Positions 17,114 to 27,077 of a stretch of DNA of 64,000 nucleotides are shown here, one piece after another (within the stretch, counting starts at the first letter, position 1; each line of letters starts with the position of its first letter). The stretch spans positions 696,386 through 760,385 of the forward strand of contig CAMOOO010000001.1 of assembly GCA_946621465.1 (NCBI GenBank), in the 5' to 3' direction. Source of the DNA: an uncultured Clostridia bacterium (GTDB lineage: Bacteria > Bacillota > Clostridia > Christensenellales > DTU072). The position numbers and the translations under genes are program-made. Under the pieces are notes generated by a model. The model saw only the letters and a list, made by a program, of their open reading frames with translations. It was not told where the DNA came from and made no database searches.

Positions 17114-19585
17114 TTAGTCAATTTCCGCATAGTGCGACGATGCGACGATAGCTCCGACGGCGGTCGGGAAGGGCTTACCTTTTCCGATCCTCGTTCTGTC
17201 GAGCAAGAATTCTTCCGTCGTGCCGGTAGAGATGTACCCCGACTTATCCATAAAGGCAATGGAGATCGGTTCGTCCGTAGTTACAGTTGCGTAGATGACC
17301 TTTCCTTTTGCTCCCAGTTCCATAACTTTGAGACCCTTTCTTGCCCGTTTGGACGGATCAATGGAAGGAGCTATGATGCGCTTAGCAAATCCTCCGTCGC
17401 TGACCAGGTTGACTTCGCCTTCAATAAGACCCATATCGTCGCATTCGCACATGGAGGCGTAGGCGAGAGAGGCTTTGTCGAGGATCATACCGATTACACC
17501 GCCCGTTTTTCTGCCGGTCACGCTGAATTCGTCGTGTCCTACGTTCAACGCCATACCGTCGTCGGAAATGAACAGCAAGTTGGTATTGGGCCGTCTGACT
17601 TCGACGTTGATTACTTCGTCTCCCTCTTTAAGCACCATGACCTGATAGAAGTCTTTGTTAACTAAGCAGTCTCTGACCAGAGACTTTTTGACCATACCCT
17701 GTTTGGTAAAGAAGTACAATTCTTTATCTTCGTCCTCGGAAGAGAAGGTCAAAACCTTTACAAAGGTCGCTTTCTTACTCGACTCGGGATCGAAGGAAGA
17801 AGGCAGCGAGCCGGCATCGACCAGTCTACTGTCCTTCATTTCGCCGACGTTCAATTTAAAGCAATTGCCGTCGCTACTGAAGGCGTAGGGTTGTTTACCG
17901 TCCTTTATGTTGATCTGTTGAGAAATGACCTCTTCCGCCGTCTGCGGATCGGAACGGTCGCTTCCCAAAAATTCCAAAGAGCTGATGAACTTCACCGTAC
18001 CGGCGAGGGAGCGGACAATGTACCCTTTTTTACCGACGTTTTTGCCGGCCTCTTCCGGTTTGTATTCCAACTGGTCGAGGGACTCAACAACGGTGGTAAG
18101 ACGCTTGGTGCGGTACTTGTTTCTGATTTCCAGCAGTTCTTCGCGCACGACGTTTAATTGTTCTTTCTTACTGCCGACGATAGCGTTCAGACGGGCAATG
18201 GTCTTTTTGAGTTCGACCAGTTCCTTTTCGATCTTACCTACTTCCAGCTTGGTCAAGTTTACCAATTTGAGGTCGAGAATGGCGTCCGCCTGTTTGTCGT
18301 TGATCTTATATTTGTCCTTTAGTTTTTCCTTAGCGTCGCTACGGCTGTTACTGCCTTTAATGATGGCGACGACGCCGTCGATATCGGGCAGGATGATGGC
18401 AAAGCCGTCTAAGATATTTTCACGCTTCTTTGCCACGTTGAGATCGAACTGACTGCGTTTATAGACGACGTCTCTCCTGTGCGCGATATAATAATTAAGG
18501 AGCGGAATGAGTCCGAGCTGCTGCGGACGTCCGTCGGCGATAGCGACGATGTTGACGTTGAAGTTGCATTGCAGGTCGGTCTTTTGATAGAGGTAGTCCA
18601 AAATAGCCTTCGGGTTCTCCCCCTTTTTGAGGCGGATGACTACGCGAATACCGTTTCTGTCCGATTCGTCCACGATCGCCTGTATTCCGGAAAGAATGTT
18701 GTTTTTATCCTTTTGCGCCAGCTCGTCTCTGAGGTCTTTGATCTTGAGCTGTAACAGGCTCTTATTGACGTTGTACGGCAGTTCGGTAATGACGATGTTC
18801 TGCTTGTTGCCTTCCGTCTCGATATTGACTTTGGCACTCATTCTGATCTTGCCTTTTCCGGTGGTATACACCTCCTCGAAGGAGTCGCCGGGGGCGATAA
18901 ATCCGCCCGTCGGGAAGTCCGGACCTTTTACGATCTGTAACAGGTCTTTTATCGTTGTCTTGGGGTCGTCGATAAGCGCGACGGTAGCGTCGATAATCTC
19001 CGTCAGGTTGTGCGGGGGTATTTTGGTAGCAAGACCAATGGCGATACCCATAGTGCCGTTGACAAGCAAGTTAGGGAAAGCCGCCGGAAGAACGTCCGGT
19101 TCGTCCAAGCTATCGTCGAAGTTCTTAACCCATTTTACGGTGTCTTTTTCCAGGTCCTTTAACATCTCGCAAGCGAGCGGTTCCAGTTTGACCTCGGTAT
19201 AACGCATGGCGGCTGCGCCGTCTCCGTCGATGGAGCCGAAGTTACCTTGACCGTTAACGAGAGGATTACGCATATTGAAGTCCTGCGCAAGGTTGACCAT
19301 TGCCTGATAAATGGATGAGTCGCCGTGGGGGTGATACTTACCTAAGCAGTCACCGACGACACGGGCAGACTTTTTGTACGGTCCGTCCGGTTTAATGTTG
19401 AGTTCGTGCATGGTATACAGAATACGGCGTTGAACCGGTTTCAGTCCATCCTCTACCCTGGGGAGCGCTCTGTCCAGAATTATGGACTCGGCGTAGGGCA
19501 TCATGAATTCATGCACCGCCTTTTCCAGCGTTTTATCTACGATCCTTTCGGTATACGTTTCTTCTATAACTGTCTTCTTAGCCAT
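17114..19585 (-). CDS. parC: Type IIA topoisomerase subunit A, topoisomerase IV-like
   Basis: 823 residues. Breakage-reunion domain: [40 protein letters not shown], and the active-site tyrosine in [15 protein letters not shown]. The C-terminal propeller shows no clear canonical GyrA box (QRRGGKG-like); the nearest match is [10 protein letters not shown], so ParC is preferred to GyrA, although the split is not certain without comparison. In the quinolone-contact helix the Ser is kept but the acidic residue four places later is Gln (GDSSIYQAM). It follows parE with a one-base stop-start overlap. Confidence 0.85.
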   Translation of the reverse strand: MAKKTVIEETYTERIVDKTLEKAVHEFMMPYAESIILDRALPRVEDGLKPVQRRILYTMHELNIKPDGPYKKSARVVGDCLGKYHPHGDSSIYQAMVNLAQDFNMRNPLVNGQGNFGSIDGDGAAAMRYTEVKLEPLACEMLKDLEKDTVKWVKNFDDSLDEPDVLPAAFPNLLVNGTMGIAIGLATKIPPHNLTEIIDATVALIDDPKTTIKDLLQIVKGPDFPTGGFIAPGDSFEEVYTTGKGKIRMSAKVNIETEGNKQNIVITELPYNVNKSLLQLKIKDLRDELAQKDKNNILSGIQAIVDESDRNGIRVVIRLKKGENPKAILDYLYQKTDLQCNFNVNIVAIADGRPQQLGLIPLLNYYIAHRRDVVYKRSQFDLNVAKKRENILDGFAIILPDIDGVVAIIKGSNSRSDAKEKLKDKYKINDKQADAILDLKLVNLTKLEVGKIEKELVELKKTIARLNAIVGSKKEQLNVVREELLEIRNKYRTKRLTTVVESLDQLEYKPEEAGKNVGKKGYIVRSLAGTVKFISSLEFLGSDRSDPQTAEEVISQQINIKDGKQPYAFSSDGNCFKLNVGEMKDSRLVDAGSLPSSFDPESSKKATFVKVLTFSSEDEDKELYFFTKQGMVKKSLVRDCLVNKDFYQVMVLKEGDEVINVEVRRPNTNLLFISDDGMALNVGHDEFSVTGRKTGGVIGMILDKASLAYASMCECDDMGLIEGEVNLVSDGGFAKRIIAPSIDPSKRARKGLKVMELGAKGKVIYATVTTDEPISIAFMDKSGYISTGTTEEFLLDRTRIGKGKPFPTAVGAIVASSHYAEID

Positions 19586-21639
19586 TACAGTTTACCTCCG
19601 TATTTGGTCGCAAAAGCGTCTACTTTGTTGAATTTGGCGTGGCGGAAAATGTATTCCTTTCTCTTTTCCGCACCCTCGGTCATCAAAGTATCGATCAGCT
19701 CGCTCGCCTCCGCCGCGTCCTCGATAGTGACGCGCATAAGAAGTCTCGATTTGGGATTAAGGGTGGTGTCCCACAATTGATCTTTGCTCATTTCACCCAG
19801 ACCTTTGTACCGCTGAATGTGTAATTCTCCGGCGACCTGTTTCATTTCTTCTACCACTTTATCCAGTTCTTCGTCGTCGTAGGCATACATGACCTTCGAT
19901 TTCTTCTCCACTTTGTACAGCGGCGGAAGTCCTACGTAGACGTGGCCCTGACGGATAAGCTCGGGCATCATCTTAAAGAAGAAGGAAAGTAAAAGGGTCC
20001 TGATATGATAACCGTCGTAGTCGGCATCGGACAGGATGATGATTTTATGGAATTTAAGATCCTCGATCTTGAAACTCTTTTCTATGCCCGTACCGAGCGC
20101 GGCGACGATGGTCCTGATTTCTTCGTTTTCAAAAATCTTTTCTCTGCGCGTTACTTTCATAACGTTAAGCGGTTTACCGCGGAGAGGGAGGATCGCCTGC
20201 GTTCTGCGGTCTCTGCCCTGTTTTGCGCTACCGCCTGCGGAGTCACCCTCGACGATAAACAGCTCGTTGAGTACGGCGTTATTGCCGGAGCAGGAAGCAA
20301 ATTTACCGATGAGCGCGTTGCCGGTGATGCTGTTTTTCTTACGCTCGGCATCCACAGCACGGCGCGTAGCCTCTCTGGTATTTGCAACGTCGACGGCTTT
20401 TTTGATAATGAACTCCGCCACCGATTTGTTTTTCGGGTTGGCAAAGTACATAGACAGTTTTTCGTAGACGATACTTTCCGCGCTGGTCTTAGCTACCGGG
20501 CTACCCAGTTTGGCTTTGGTCTGTCCCTCGAATTGCGGGTTCTTCATCTTAACGGCGAGAACGCCGGTGAGACCTTCTTTAAAGTCGTCACCCGTGAGCG
20601 GATTCTCTTTGCCGCGGAAGTAATTGACGTTCTTTATGTAATCGTTCATGGCGCGCGTGAAACCGGAACGGAAGCCGGTGACGTGCGTACCCTCGTCCAT
20701 AGTATGGATACCGTTGACGTAACTGTGGAGATTATCGGTGAAATATCCGCTGGTATGCTGGAAGGCAAGCTGCAATTTGAAGTCGTCCTTTTCTCCTTCC
20801 AGATAGACCATTTTATTCTTTGGATCGCTCGCGCCGTCGTTGAGATACTCTACGAAGTCGACGATACCGCCCAGGTAATAAAAGACGTAAGGCTCCGGAT
20901 CGCTGTCGCCTGAACGGTTGTCTACGAAAGTGATTTTTATTCCCGGATTCAAAAACGCCATTTCGCGCAGTCTCTTAATGATTTCTTGCGCGCTGAACTC
21001 CACCGTATCGAAGACCGCTCTGTCCGGTTTAAAGGTGACGAAAGTACCGTGTTCTTTGGTTTTACCGATAACGGTGAGAGGGGTTTTTACAAGACCGCTC
21101 TTTATCGAACCGTCGGGGAATCTGGGAGAATGGAATTCTATTCTGTATATTTTACCGTCGCGACAAACTTCTACGTTCATCCACTCGCTGAGTGCATTGG
21201 TCGCGCTACCGCCTACGCCGTGCAGACCGCCTGAATAGGCGTAGTTGTTATCGTCGAATTTACCGCCGGCATGGAGGGTGGTATAGATGACCTCTACCGC
21301 CGGTTTGCCCGATTCGTGCAAGTCGACAGGGACGCCTCTTCCGTTATCGCGTACGCTCGCCGAGCCGTCCTCGTTCAACGTAACGTCGATGGTATTGGCA
21401 TATCCGTTTTCCGCCTCGTCCATAGAGTTGTCGATGATTTCCCATAAAATCTGATGTAACCCTCTGGAATCGGTGGATCCGATGTACATTCCCGGTCTGA
21501 CACGAACAGGTTCCAGTCCCTCTAATACGGTAATGTTTTCCGCCGTATACTCCGAACCGCTTTTCTTCGTCCTCTTTTTTGCGCCGGGGGTTGAGACCGC
21601 AATGGATTGCAAGTCTTCCGTTTCATTCTTAACAGCCAT
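19585..21639 (-). CDS. parE: Type IIA topoisomerase subunit B, topoisomerase IV-like
   Basis: 684 residues. GHKL ATPase: [20 protein letters not shown], the Mg-binding Asn in [21 protein letters not shown] and [17 protein letters not shown]. Toprim part: [33 protein letters not shown], and [30 protein letters not shown] precedes the ATG. First gene of a four-gene series with its own strong promoter at 21686-21714. Decatenation of daughter chromosomes is the expected role. Confidence 0.88.
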   Translation of the reverse strand: MAVKNETEDLQSIAVSTPGAKKRTKKSGSEYTAENITVLEGLEPVRVRPGMYIGSTDSRGLHQILWEIIDNSMDEAENGYANTIDVTLNEDGSASVRDNGRGVPVDLHESGKPAVEVIYTTLHAGGKFDDNNYAYSGGLHGVGGSATNALSEWMNVEVCRDGKIYRIEFHSPRFPDGSIKSGLVKTPLTVIGKTKEHGTFVTFKPDRAVFDTVEFSAQEIIKRLREMAFLNPGIKITFVDNRSGDSDPEPYVFYYLGGIVDFVEYLNDGASDPKNKMVYLEGEKDDFKLQLAFQHTSGYFTDNLHSYVNGIHTMDEGTHVTGFRSGFTRAMNDYIKNVNYFRGKENPLTGDDFKEGLTGVLAVKMKNPQFEGQTKAKLGSPVAKTSAESIVYEKLSMYFANPKNKSVAEFIIKKAVDVANTREATRRAVDAERKKNSITGNALIGKFASCSGNNAVLNELFIVEGDSAGGSAKQGRDRRTQAILPLRGKPLNVMKVTRREKIFENEEIRTIVAALGTGIEKSFKIEDLKFHKIIILSDADYDGYHIRTLLLSFFFKMMPELIRQGHVYVGLPPLYKVEKKSKVMYAYDDEELDKVVEEMKQVAGELHIQRYKGLGEMSKDQLWDTTLNPKSRLLMRVTIEDAAEASELIDTLMTEGAEKRKEYIFRHAKFNKVDAFATKYGGKL

Positions 21640-21685
21640 GATTTCTCCTTTGTAAAAAAATAGATGTTATATACAACAGTTTTAT

Positions 21686-21714
21686 ATTATAACATATATT
21701 TATCTATGCGTCAA
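21686..21714 (-). promoter_or_regulatory. Promoter of parE-parC operon
   Basis: TTGACG (21714-21709), 17-base spacer, perfect TATAAT (21691-21686) on the minus strand, about 46 bases ahead of the parE ATG. Confidence 0.75.
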
Positions 21715-21778
21715 TTCAGCGCGGATAAATTGCGCCCCAAAAAAACAAAAAGGTTTCCTAATAAGACAAAAAGCTCCG

Positions 21779-22465
21779 TTACTCGCCCGAAATCGTCATC
21801 ATGGACAGTCTGCGTAAAAAATCCATGACCTTTTTGCTGGCGCTGTACCCCTTTTCCAGTTCGATCAATTCCGGTCTGTGCCAAAAGACGTTAACAAGCA
21901 TATTCTCCTCTTGCGTCTCGCACATATCCACCACGTCCGTTTTGATGCCGCCCACAAATAATCCCTCTTTTTTGATACAGACCCTGCGGCCCCTCTTTTC
22001 ATGCAGGTCCAGTAGGTACAGTAGTAGCCCCGCCTTATCTTCGTCGTTTTCGCAATTGTTATAAAGTCTGTACCCTATCTGCGCGATCCCCCGCCATGCA
22101 GCCTTAATTTCGCTCATATTAAACAGGCAATACCCGTCCAGATTGAGTGCGTTTTCTTGGGAGAGCTTTCTTGTCAATTCCTCTCTTTCCGTATCCCATT
22201 CTATGGATAAAAGTGCCCCTAAAACGGAAAAGTACTCCGGGGAGTTGTCCTTAGGAAGAATGGTCTCCATCTCTTTCTTTTTATAAAAGGTCAACAGTAC
22301 TTGTACGCACGCCGTAACAAAAGCGTCTCCGTCGCTTATATGGTAGAGCGTCCCCTGTTTGGTCTTTTCTTTTTGAAAAGGCAGGTTGCCCGAAAAAAAC
22401 GTACGCTCGATCTCTTTGTCGCATTTGACGCCGAAAGCCGTTTCGATCTGATATTCTTCTTGCAT
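21779..22465 (-). CDS. Possible YtxC-like sporulation protein
   Basis: 228 residues, largely helical, no signal peptide. A central block (ALNLDGYCLFNMSEIKAAWR, then GIAQIGYRLYNN) followed by LLLYLLDLHEKRGRRVCIKK and a C-terminal aromatic region resembles the putative sporulation protein YtxC in order and spacing. Identity is weak by eye, so this is a tentative call. It stands alone between the GH36 terminator and the parE promoter. The presence of spo0A in this window makes a sporulation role plausible. Confidence 0.45.
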   Translation of the reverse strand: MQEEYQIETAFGVKCDKEIERTFFSGNLPFQKEKTKQGTLYHISDGDAFVTACVQVLLTFYKKKEMETILPKDNSPEYFSVLGALLSIEWDTEREELTRKLSQENALNLDGYCLFNMSEIKAAWRGIAQIGYRLYNNCENDEDKAGLLLYLLDLHEKRGRRVCIKKEGLFVGGIKTDVVDMCETQEENMLVNVFWHRPELIELEKGYSASKKVMDFLRRLSMMTISGE

Positions 22466-22497
22466 ATGGAACTAGTATATGCAATATGCGGAAAAAA

Positions 22498-22531
22498 TAT
22501 AAAGGGTCGCAGGAAACGTTCCCTGCGACCC
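22498..22531 (-). terminator. Rho-independent terminator of the GH36 gene
   Basis: GGGTCGCAGG/CCTGCGACCC 10-base stem (22531-22522 with 22513-22504), seven-base loop, followed on the minus strand by a T-rich run. Confidence 0.75.
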
Positions 22532-22563
22532 GATTGCCTTTTTTATCCAACCTAAATTGATTA

Positions 22564-24285
22564 TTACAGCTTCTTCAACGAATTCTTACCGGTGGCGAGG
22601 TTGACCGTCATGCGGAATTTTTTATCCTTCTCGGTATAGAAAATCTCCAGTTCGTCCTTGGAAATATATTTGGCGTCGGTGACCTTTTTATAGGTGGGAC
22701 GGAAGAACTTTTTGACTAGTTTTCTCTTCTCGTCGTTGAACGCGCCTACGTTGTCGGAAACGAACAACACGTCGCCACACATATTGTTGATGGTGGCGTG
22801 GACGATCTTTTGTTGCTCGGTGAATTTCAGCTTGCTTTTACGAACTGCCAGTTTATCCGTTTTACGCACGTTGGAATCGCGGAGATAGAAGACGTCCGGA
22901 TCGTTGACGAACGCTCTGCCGTTGAGGTGACGGCGGAAGACGGTATTTATCATCGCACAACGCGTGCTGGGGACCTCGTGGTTGAGGGTGGAATTATACC
23001 ACGCCGGCACGAAGGAAGCGCCTACGTCACAGCTGATACGGCAGGCATCGACCTTCCCAAACGATGGGAACAGCGGCACGCCGCAACCGAGTAACAGCTT
23101 ATCCCCTACGCATTCGCGCAAGAAGTCCATTGCCTCGCACATGATCTGTCCGCGGCTCTTGTTGTGTCTGGGCGTGCGGCAAATGCTGTATAAAAAGTCC
23201 AATTTGACCATATCGAATTCCCACTCGTTCAAAACGACGTTGAAGAAGGAACGGATGTAGTTTGCCGCTTCTTCGTTATAGAAATCCATGGTATACGCTC
23301 CGCCCCAGGCGATGGAGCCGAGTTGGTACTTGCCTTTTTCGTCTTTAATAAACCAGTCCGGATGCTCGGCAAAAACTTTGGAGTCTTTCGCCGCGTTAAA
23401 GGGCGCCATCCACAGTCCTGCCTTAAAGCCTTTGCTATGGATTTTATCCACGAGATACTTCATCCCTCTCGGATAGAGGTCGGTTTTGACCGTCGTCCAG
23501 TCACCCGTTTTGGTTTGATAACCGTCGTCGATCTGGAAGATATCCGCCGATTCTTTTACGGTAGCCAATCCGTCGATATCTCTGTCCAAAATCTTTTCGG
23601 TGATACCGCCGTAGTAGTTATACCAGCTGGTATATCCTGCCATATGTTTTATTTTCAGCGGAGGAAGAGCCAATTCAGCAAAGTAGTTATCGAAGACTTC
23701 GTCATAGCCGCCCTCGGTAAAGTAGACCTCGAAAAGCACGTATTTTTCGCCCGTCGTTACGCCGTCAACGTCCTTTTGGATCATCATGGTATTGTTGCCC
23801 ATGTCGTGATGAATGACGGTGTAGCCCGTCCGTTCATTAAGTGTACCGATAAGATACAGGTGACCTTTTCTGTTGATATAGGTATAGGAGTAACTGTGGA
23901 ATTTACCCGGGACGTTGGAGTATTTCTGGAAGTCATAGTCCCCGAACAGCGCGCTGAAATAGCGGACGGGGTTGAATTTAGCCAGTTTCAGAAGACCTTT
24001 TTGAACGTCTTTACTCGTGTACTCTCTGGACGTCGTCCAGGACTGATATCCGTTAACGAAGACTCTGTCTTCCGCCTCGTACGTAAAATTCGTTTTTACG
24101 TAGGCGTTTTTTAATTGCAACATCGTTTTGGGAACGAGTACGATCTTTAATCCGCCCTCTGTCTCTTCCGTTTCAATGGAAAAATCCTCGTTTTCTACGC
24201 CTTCAAAGCATTTTAATTGATTTGCACCGGCGTTCATTTGATTGGCAACGGCATATTCCAGTGAAAAACGATACTCTTTAAACAT
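22564..24285 (-). CDS. GH36-type alpha-galactosidase family enzyme
   Basis: 573 residues, TCGAGGAGGAAACT before the ATG. N-terminal beta domain to about 210, then a TIM barrel beginning HMAGYTSWYNYYGG. Barrel motifs: DIFQIDDGYQTKTGDW, GLWMAPFNA, the nucleophile Asp in FDMVKLDFLY, and the acid/base Asp in CRISCDVG. No signal peptide, so it acts on imported oligosaccharides. Alpha-galactosidase is the family default; other alpha-linked substrates are possible. Stands alone with its own promoter and terminator. Confidence 0.85.
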   Translation of the reverse strand: MFKEYRFSLEYAVANQMNAGANQLKCFEGVENEDFSIETEETEGGLKIVLVPKTMLQLKNAYVKTNFTYEAEDRVFVNGYQSWTTSREYTSKDVQKGLLKLAKFNPVRYFSALFGDYDFQKYSNVPGKFHSYSYTYINRKGHLYLIGTLNERTGYTVIHHDMGNNTMMIQKDVDGVTTGEKYVLFEVYFTEGGYDEVFDNYFAELALPPLKIKHMAGYTSWYNYYGGITEKILDRDIDGLATVKESADIFQIDDGYQTKTGDWTTVKTDLYPRGMKYLVDKIHSKGFKAGLWMAPFNAAKDSKVFAEHPDWFIKDEKGKYQLGSIAWGGAYTMDFYNEEAANYIRSFFNVVLNEWEFDMVKLDFLYSICRTPRHNKSRGQIMCEAMDFLRECVGDKLLLGCGVPLFPSFGKVDACRISCDVGASFVPAWYNSTLNHEVPSTRCAMINTVFRRHLNGRAFVNDPDVFYLRDSNVRKTDKLAVRKSKLKFTEQQKIVHATINNMCGDVLFVSDNVGAFNDEKRKLVKKFFRPTYKKVTDAKYISKDELEIFYTEKDKKFRMTVNLATGKNSLKKL

Positions 24286-24317
24286 AGTTTCCTCCTCGAT
24301 AATTCTGTGTTTTTTTG

Positions 24318-24346
24318 ATTATAACACAAAGCCGGCGTATTTTCAA
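24318..24346 (-). promoter_or_regulatory. Promoter of the GH36 gene
   Basis: TTGAAA (24346-24341), 17 bases, TATAAT (24323-24318) on the minus strand; divergent from the coaX promoter ten bases away. Confidence 0.7.
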
Positions 24347-24355
24347 TAAAAATAT

Positions 24356-24384
24356 TTGCATTCCGACAAAAAAAAATGTATACT
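24356..24384 (+). promoter_or_regulatory. Promoter of coaX-hom
   Basis: TTGCAT (24356-24361), 17 bases, TATACT (24379-24384), 32 bases before the coaX ATG. Confidence 0.65.
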
Positions 24385-24416
24385 GTTTAAATAAAACAGT
24401 AACCAAAGTGGGATAT

Positions 24417-25202
24417 ATGATTCTTTTATTAGACGTAGGAAACACCAATATTAAACTGGGCCTTGCTAACGAAGTTAAGACCCTTTACACCTGGAGAATT
24501 GCCACCGACACCAACAAGACTGCCGATGAATTCGGCATGGTTCTTTTCGACTTACTGAAACAAAACGGATATTCTTTTTCCGACATCGAGGGTATCATTA
24601 TGAGCAGTGTGGCGCCCAGTATCAACTACACTCTCGAACATATGTGTACCTACTATATGCACACCCGTCCCATTATGGTTTCGCAAAAAATCGACCTTGC
24701 CGGAATTACCATTGACTATCAAGGTAATCAACTGGGCGCCGATCGTATCATTAACGCCGTCGCCGCCTATAAGCTGTACGGCGGACCGGTCATAACGGTT
24801 GACTTCGGCAGCGCAACGACTTTTGGCGTGGTCGACGCAAACGGCGTTTTTCAAGGCGGTCTGATCGCTCCCGGTATAAAATCCAGCGCGGAGAGCCTGA
24901 CAAACACCGCCGCTAAGCTCCCCCGTATCGAATTGGTTAAGCCCGGGGACATCATTGCCAAAAACACCATAGAAAATATGCAGGCAGGCGTAATATTCGG
25001 CTTTACCGGTCTGGTTGAATACATTATTGATTCCATTAAAAAGAAACCGGACTTTGCCGCGGCAAAAGTAGTGGCGACGGGCGGTATGAGCCAGCTTGTC
25101 ACCCAAAACAGTACGGCGATCGACGTCGTTGACCGCGCCCTTTCTTTAAAAGGATTACGCATTCTGTACGATAGCAACAAAAATAAGCAAATGAAATATT
25201 AA
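24417..25202 (+). CDS. coaX: Type III pantothenate kinase
   Basis: 261 residues from the ATG at 24417; the upstream part of the frame overlaps the promoter. ASKHA-fold motifs: ILLLDVGNTNIKLGL (phosphate 1), ITIDYQGNQLGADRIINAVA, and VITVDFGSATTFGVV, plus GGLIAPGIKSSAESL. Phosphorylates pantothenate, first step to coenzyme A, with a monovalent cation. Twenty-one bases upstream of hom and probably co-transcribed. Confidence 0.95.
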   Translation: MILLLDVGNTNIKLGLANEVKTLYTWRIATDTNKTADEFGMVLFDLLKQNGYSFSDIEGIIMSSVAPSINYTLEHMCTYYMHTRPIMVSQKIDLAGITIDYQGNQLGADRIINAVAAYKLYGGPVITVDFGSATTFGVVDANGVFQGGLIAPGIKSSAESLTNTAAKLPRIELVKPGDIIAKNTIENMQAGVIFGFTGLVEYIIDSIKKKPDFAAAKVVATGGMSQLVTQNSTAIDVVDRALSLKGLRILYDSNKNKQMKY

Positions 25203-25223
25203 TTACCACAAGGAGAAAACATT

Positions 25224-26501
25224 ATGAAAAAAATCGGCGTTGCATTACTCGGTTTGGGTACTGTAGGAGGAGGAACCTATCGTATCTTAAAAAACAATCA
25301 CGACAGCATTATGAAGAACGACGGTATCGATATCGAGATACGTCATATCATCGAAAGGGATAAGGAAAAGGCGGTTGCGCTCGGCGCGGATCTGTCCATC
25401 GTGAGTACCGATATCAACGACGTTGTCAACGACAAAGACACCCATATCGTCGCTGAATTCTTCGGCGGTATCGAACCGGCGAAATCCTTTTTAACTAAGT
25501 GCCTTTTGGCCGGAAAAAGCATCGTTACCGCCAACAAAGAAATGTTCAGTAAAAGCTGGGTGGAACTGGAAGCTGCGGCAAAGAAAGGCCATGCCGGACT
25601 TTATTTCGAAGCAAGCTGCGTTGGCGGCGTGCCGATCATAAGAACGCTGACCGAGAGCATGCAAGGGAACGTCATTCAGTCCCTGATGGGCATCGTCAAC
25701 GGCACCACCAACTTTATCCTCTCCAAAATGGCGGACGAAGGAAAAGAATACGGCGACGTCCTGAAAGAGGCGCAACGCCTCGGCTATGCCGAAGCCAACC
25801 CCACCGCCGACGTGGACGGGTTCGACAGCATGTATAAACTCAGCATCCTTTCCAGCCTTGCTTTCCGCAAAAAGGTTCCGATTTCACAAATCCACCGCGA
25901 AGGCATCTCCGGCGTGGATAAAGCGGATATCGAATACGGAAAACAACTCGGTTATACCCTGAAGTTACTGGCTATCGCCAAAAACCGCGACGGCAAGATA
26001 GAGGCGCGCGTTCATCCGGCGTTCGTCCCCTCCGATCATCCCATTGCCGGCGTTAAAGGAAGTTTCAACGCCGTTCATATCGTTGGCGACAACGTAGGCG
26101 ACATTATGCTTTACGGACGGGGAGCCGGCGACCTGCCTACCGGTAGCGCAATCGTCTCCGATATCGTCTTTGCCGCTTGCCAATCCAAGCCTAAATACGC
26201 CCCCTTCAAAAACGTAGACAACGTCAGCACCAAAGACTTTACCGACAACTATCTGTGCCGCTACTATCTGCGTATGACCGTTGCCGATCAATCGGGCGTC
26301 ATGGCGAAGATCACCTCCGCTTTCGGCAAGAACAATATCAGTATTGCGTCGATGAAACAAATGCCCTCTGCCGGCGAAAACGCAACGCTCATCTTCCTGT
26401 TGCATCAGACCTATGAAAAGGATCTCAACCGCGCTCTCGAAGCACTCAAAAAGCTGGACTGCGTAAATTCCGTCAACGCCGTTATCCGCGTAGAGGAATA
26501 A
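25224..26501 (+). CDS. hom: Homoserine dehydrogenase
   Basis: 425 residues, AAGGAGAAAACATT before ATG. Rossmann motif GLGTVGGGTYRIL, SIVTANKEMFSK, the substrate region GIVNGTTNFILSKM, and EANPTADVDGFDSMYKL. From about 345 an ACT domain (YLRMTVADQSGVMAKITSAF) implies feedback by an amino acid, probably threonine. Reduces aspartate semialdehyde to homoserine. Ends at a strong terminator. Confidence 0.96.
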   Translation: MKKIGVALLGLGTVGGGTYRILKNNHDSIMKNDGIDIEIRHIIERDKEKAVALGADLSIVSTDINDVVNDKDTHIVAEFFGGIEPAKSFLTKCLLAGKSIVTANKEMFSKSWVELEAAAKKGHAGLYFEASCVGGVPIIRTLTESMQGNVIQSLMGIVNGTTNFILSKMADEGKEYGDVLKEAQRLGYAEANPTADVDGFDSMYKLSILSSLAFRKKVPISQIHREGISGVDKADIEYGKQLGYTLKLLAIAKNRDGKIEARVHPAFVPSDHPIAGVKGSFNAVHIVGDNVGDIMLYGRGAGDLPTGSAIVSDIVFAACQSKPKYAPFKNVDNVSTKDFTDNYLCRYYLRMTVADQSGVMAKITSAFGKNNISIASMKQMPSAGENATLIFLLHQTYEKDLNRALEALKKLDCVNSVNAVIRVEE

Positions 26502-26520
26502 TCATCATCTTAAAAGAAAA

Positions 26521-26547
26521 GACGCCGAACCATTCGGCGTCTTTTTT
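26521..26547. terminator. Bidirectional terminator between hom and the P-loop kinase gene
   Basis: GACGCCGAA/TTCGGCGTC stem (26521-26529 with 26533-26541), three-base loop, T run 26542-26547 on + and A run on the other side, so it can serve both convergent genes. Confidence 0.85.
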
Positions 26548-27070
26548 ATATGGTTTTTATTATCCTTTCTATTTCTTTTTCGTAATTATCGTCTATAACG
26601 TAGACCTGCTCCCCTGCCAAGCGAAAACCCTCTATATACTCCCGGTTGTCGCTTTTTATCATCTCTTTGGAAAGGGATGTCGCTTTCCGTTTCTCGATGC
26701 ACGATTCCGTTTCAGCAATCCTATCGAAGTTGCGTTCAATATATTGATCGGACATCGCCAAACAGATAAAACGAATATTTTTTTCATACACCTTACTAAA
26801 GTCCTTTCTCCAGTCAAAGGGGATATAGCAACCTTCTACGATGAGATTCTGTTCGTTCTCGATAGCCGTCTTTATCATTTCTTTGACGATCGGCCACAGA
26901 TATGCCGTCAGCTTATCGTCGTCCATTGGCGTAAGAGAAGTATTGCCACTGCGAATAAGTCCCATTTTGAGGTGGTCAATCGACAAGTAAGGATAATGGA
27001 GCTTTTCCAGTAGTTTTTGAGCTAGCCTTGTTTTTCCCGTATGGGATGCGCCTGTCAAAACCAGTATCAT
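26546..27070 (-). CDS. P-loop kinase-like protein
   Basis: 174 residues from the ATG at 27070 (a TTG seven codons earlier overlaps nanA). Walker A GASHTGKT near the N-terminus; YPYLSIDHLKMGLIRSG resembles the substrate-binding region of small kinases; NLIVEGCYIPFDW is a Walker-B-like strand. Of the adenylate/shikimate-kinase-like group; substrate unknown. It is third in the sialidase-NanA series, eight bases downstream of nanA, but is not a ROK-type NanK, so a role in sialic acid use is only suggested by position. Confidence 0.7.
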   Translation of the reverse strand: MILVLTGASHTGKTRLAQKLLEKLHYPYLSIDHLKMGLIRSGNTSLTPMDDDKLTAYLWPIVKEMIKTAIENEQNLIVEGCYIPFDWRKDFSKVYEKNIRFICLAMSDQYIERNFDRIAETESCIEKRKATSLSKEMIKSDNREYIEGFRLAGEQVYVIDDNYEKEIERIIKTI

Positions 27071-27077
27071 AATTGCG

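Noticed and set aside
17114..21639. DNA gyrase gyrA/gyrB as the identity of the topoisomerase pair
   Set aside because: The C-terminal domain shows no clear GyrA box and the order B then A in an operon of its own fits ParE/ParC better. It cannot be excluded without seeing the other pair.
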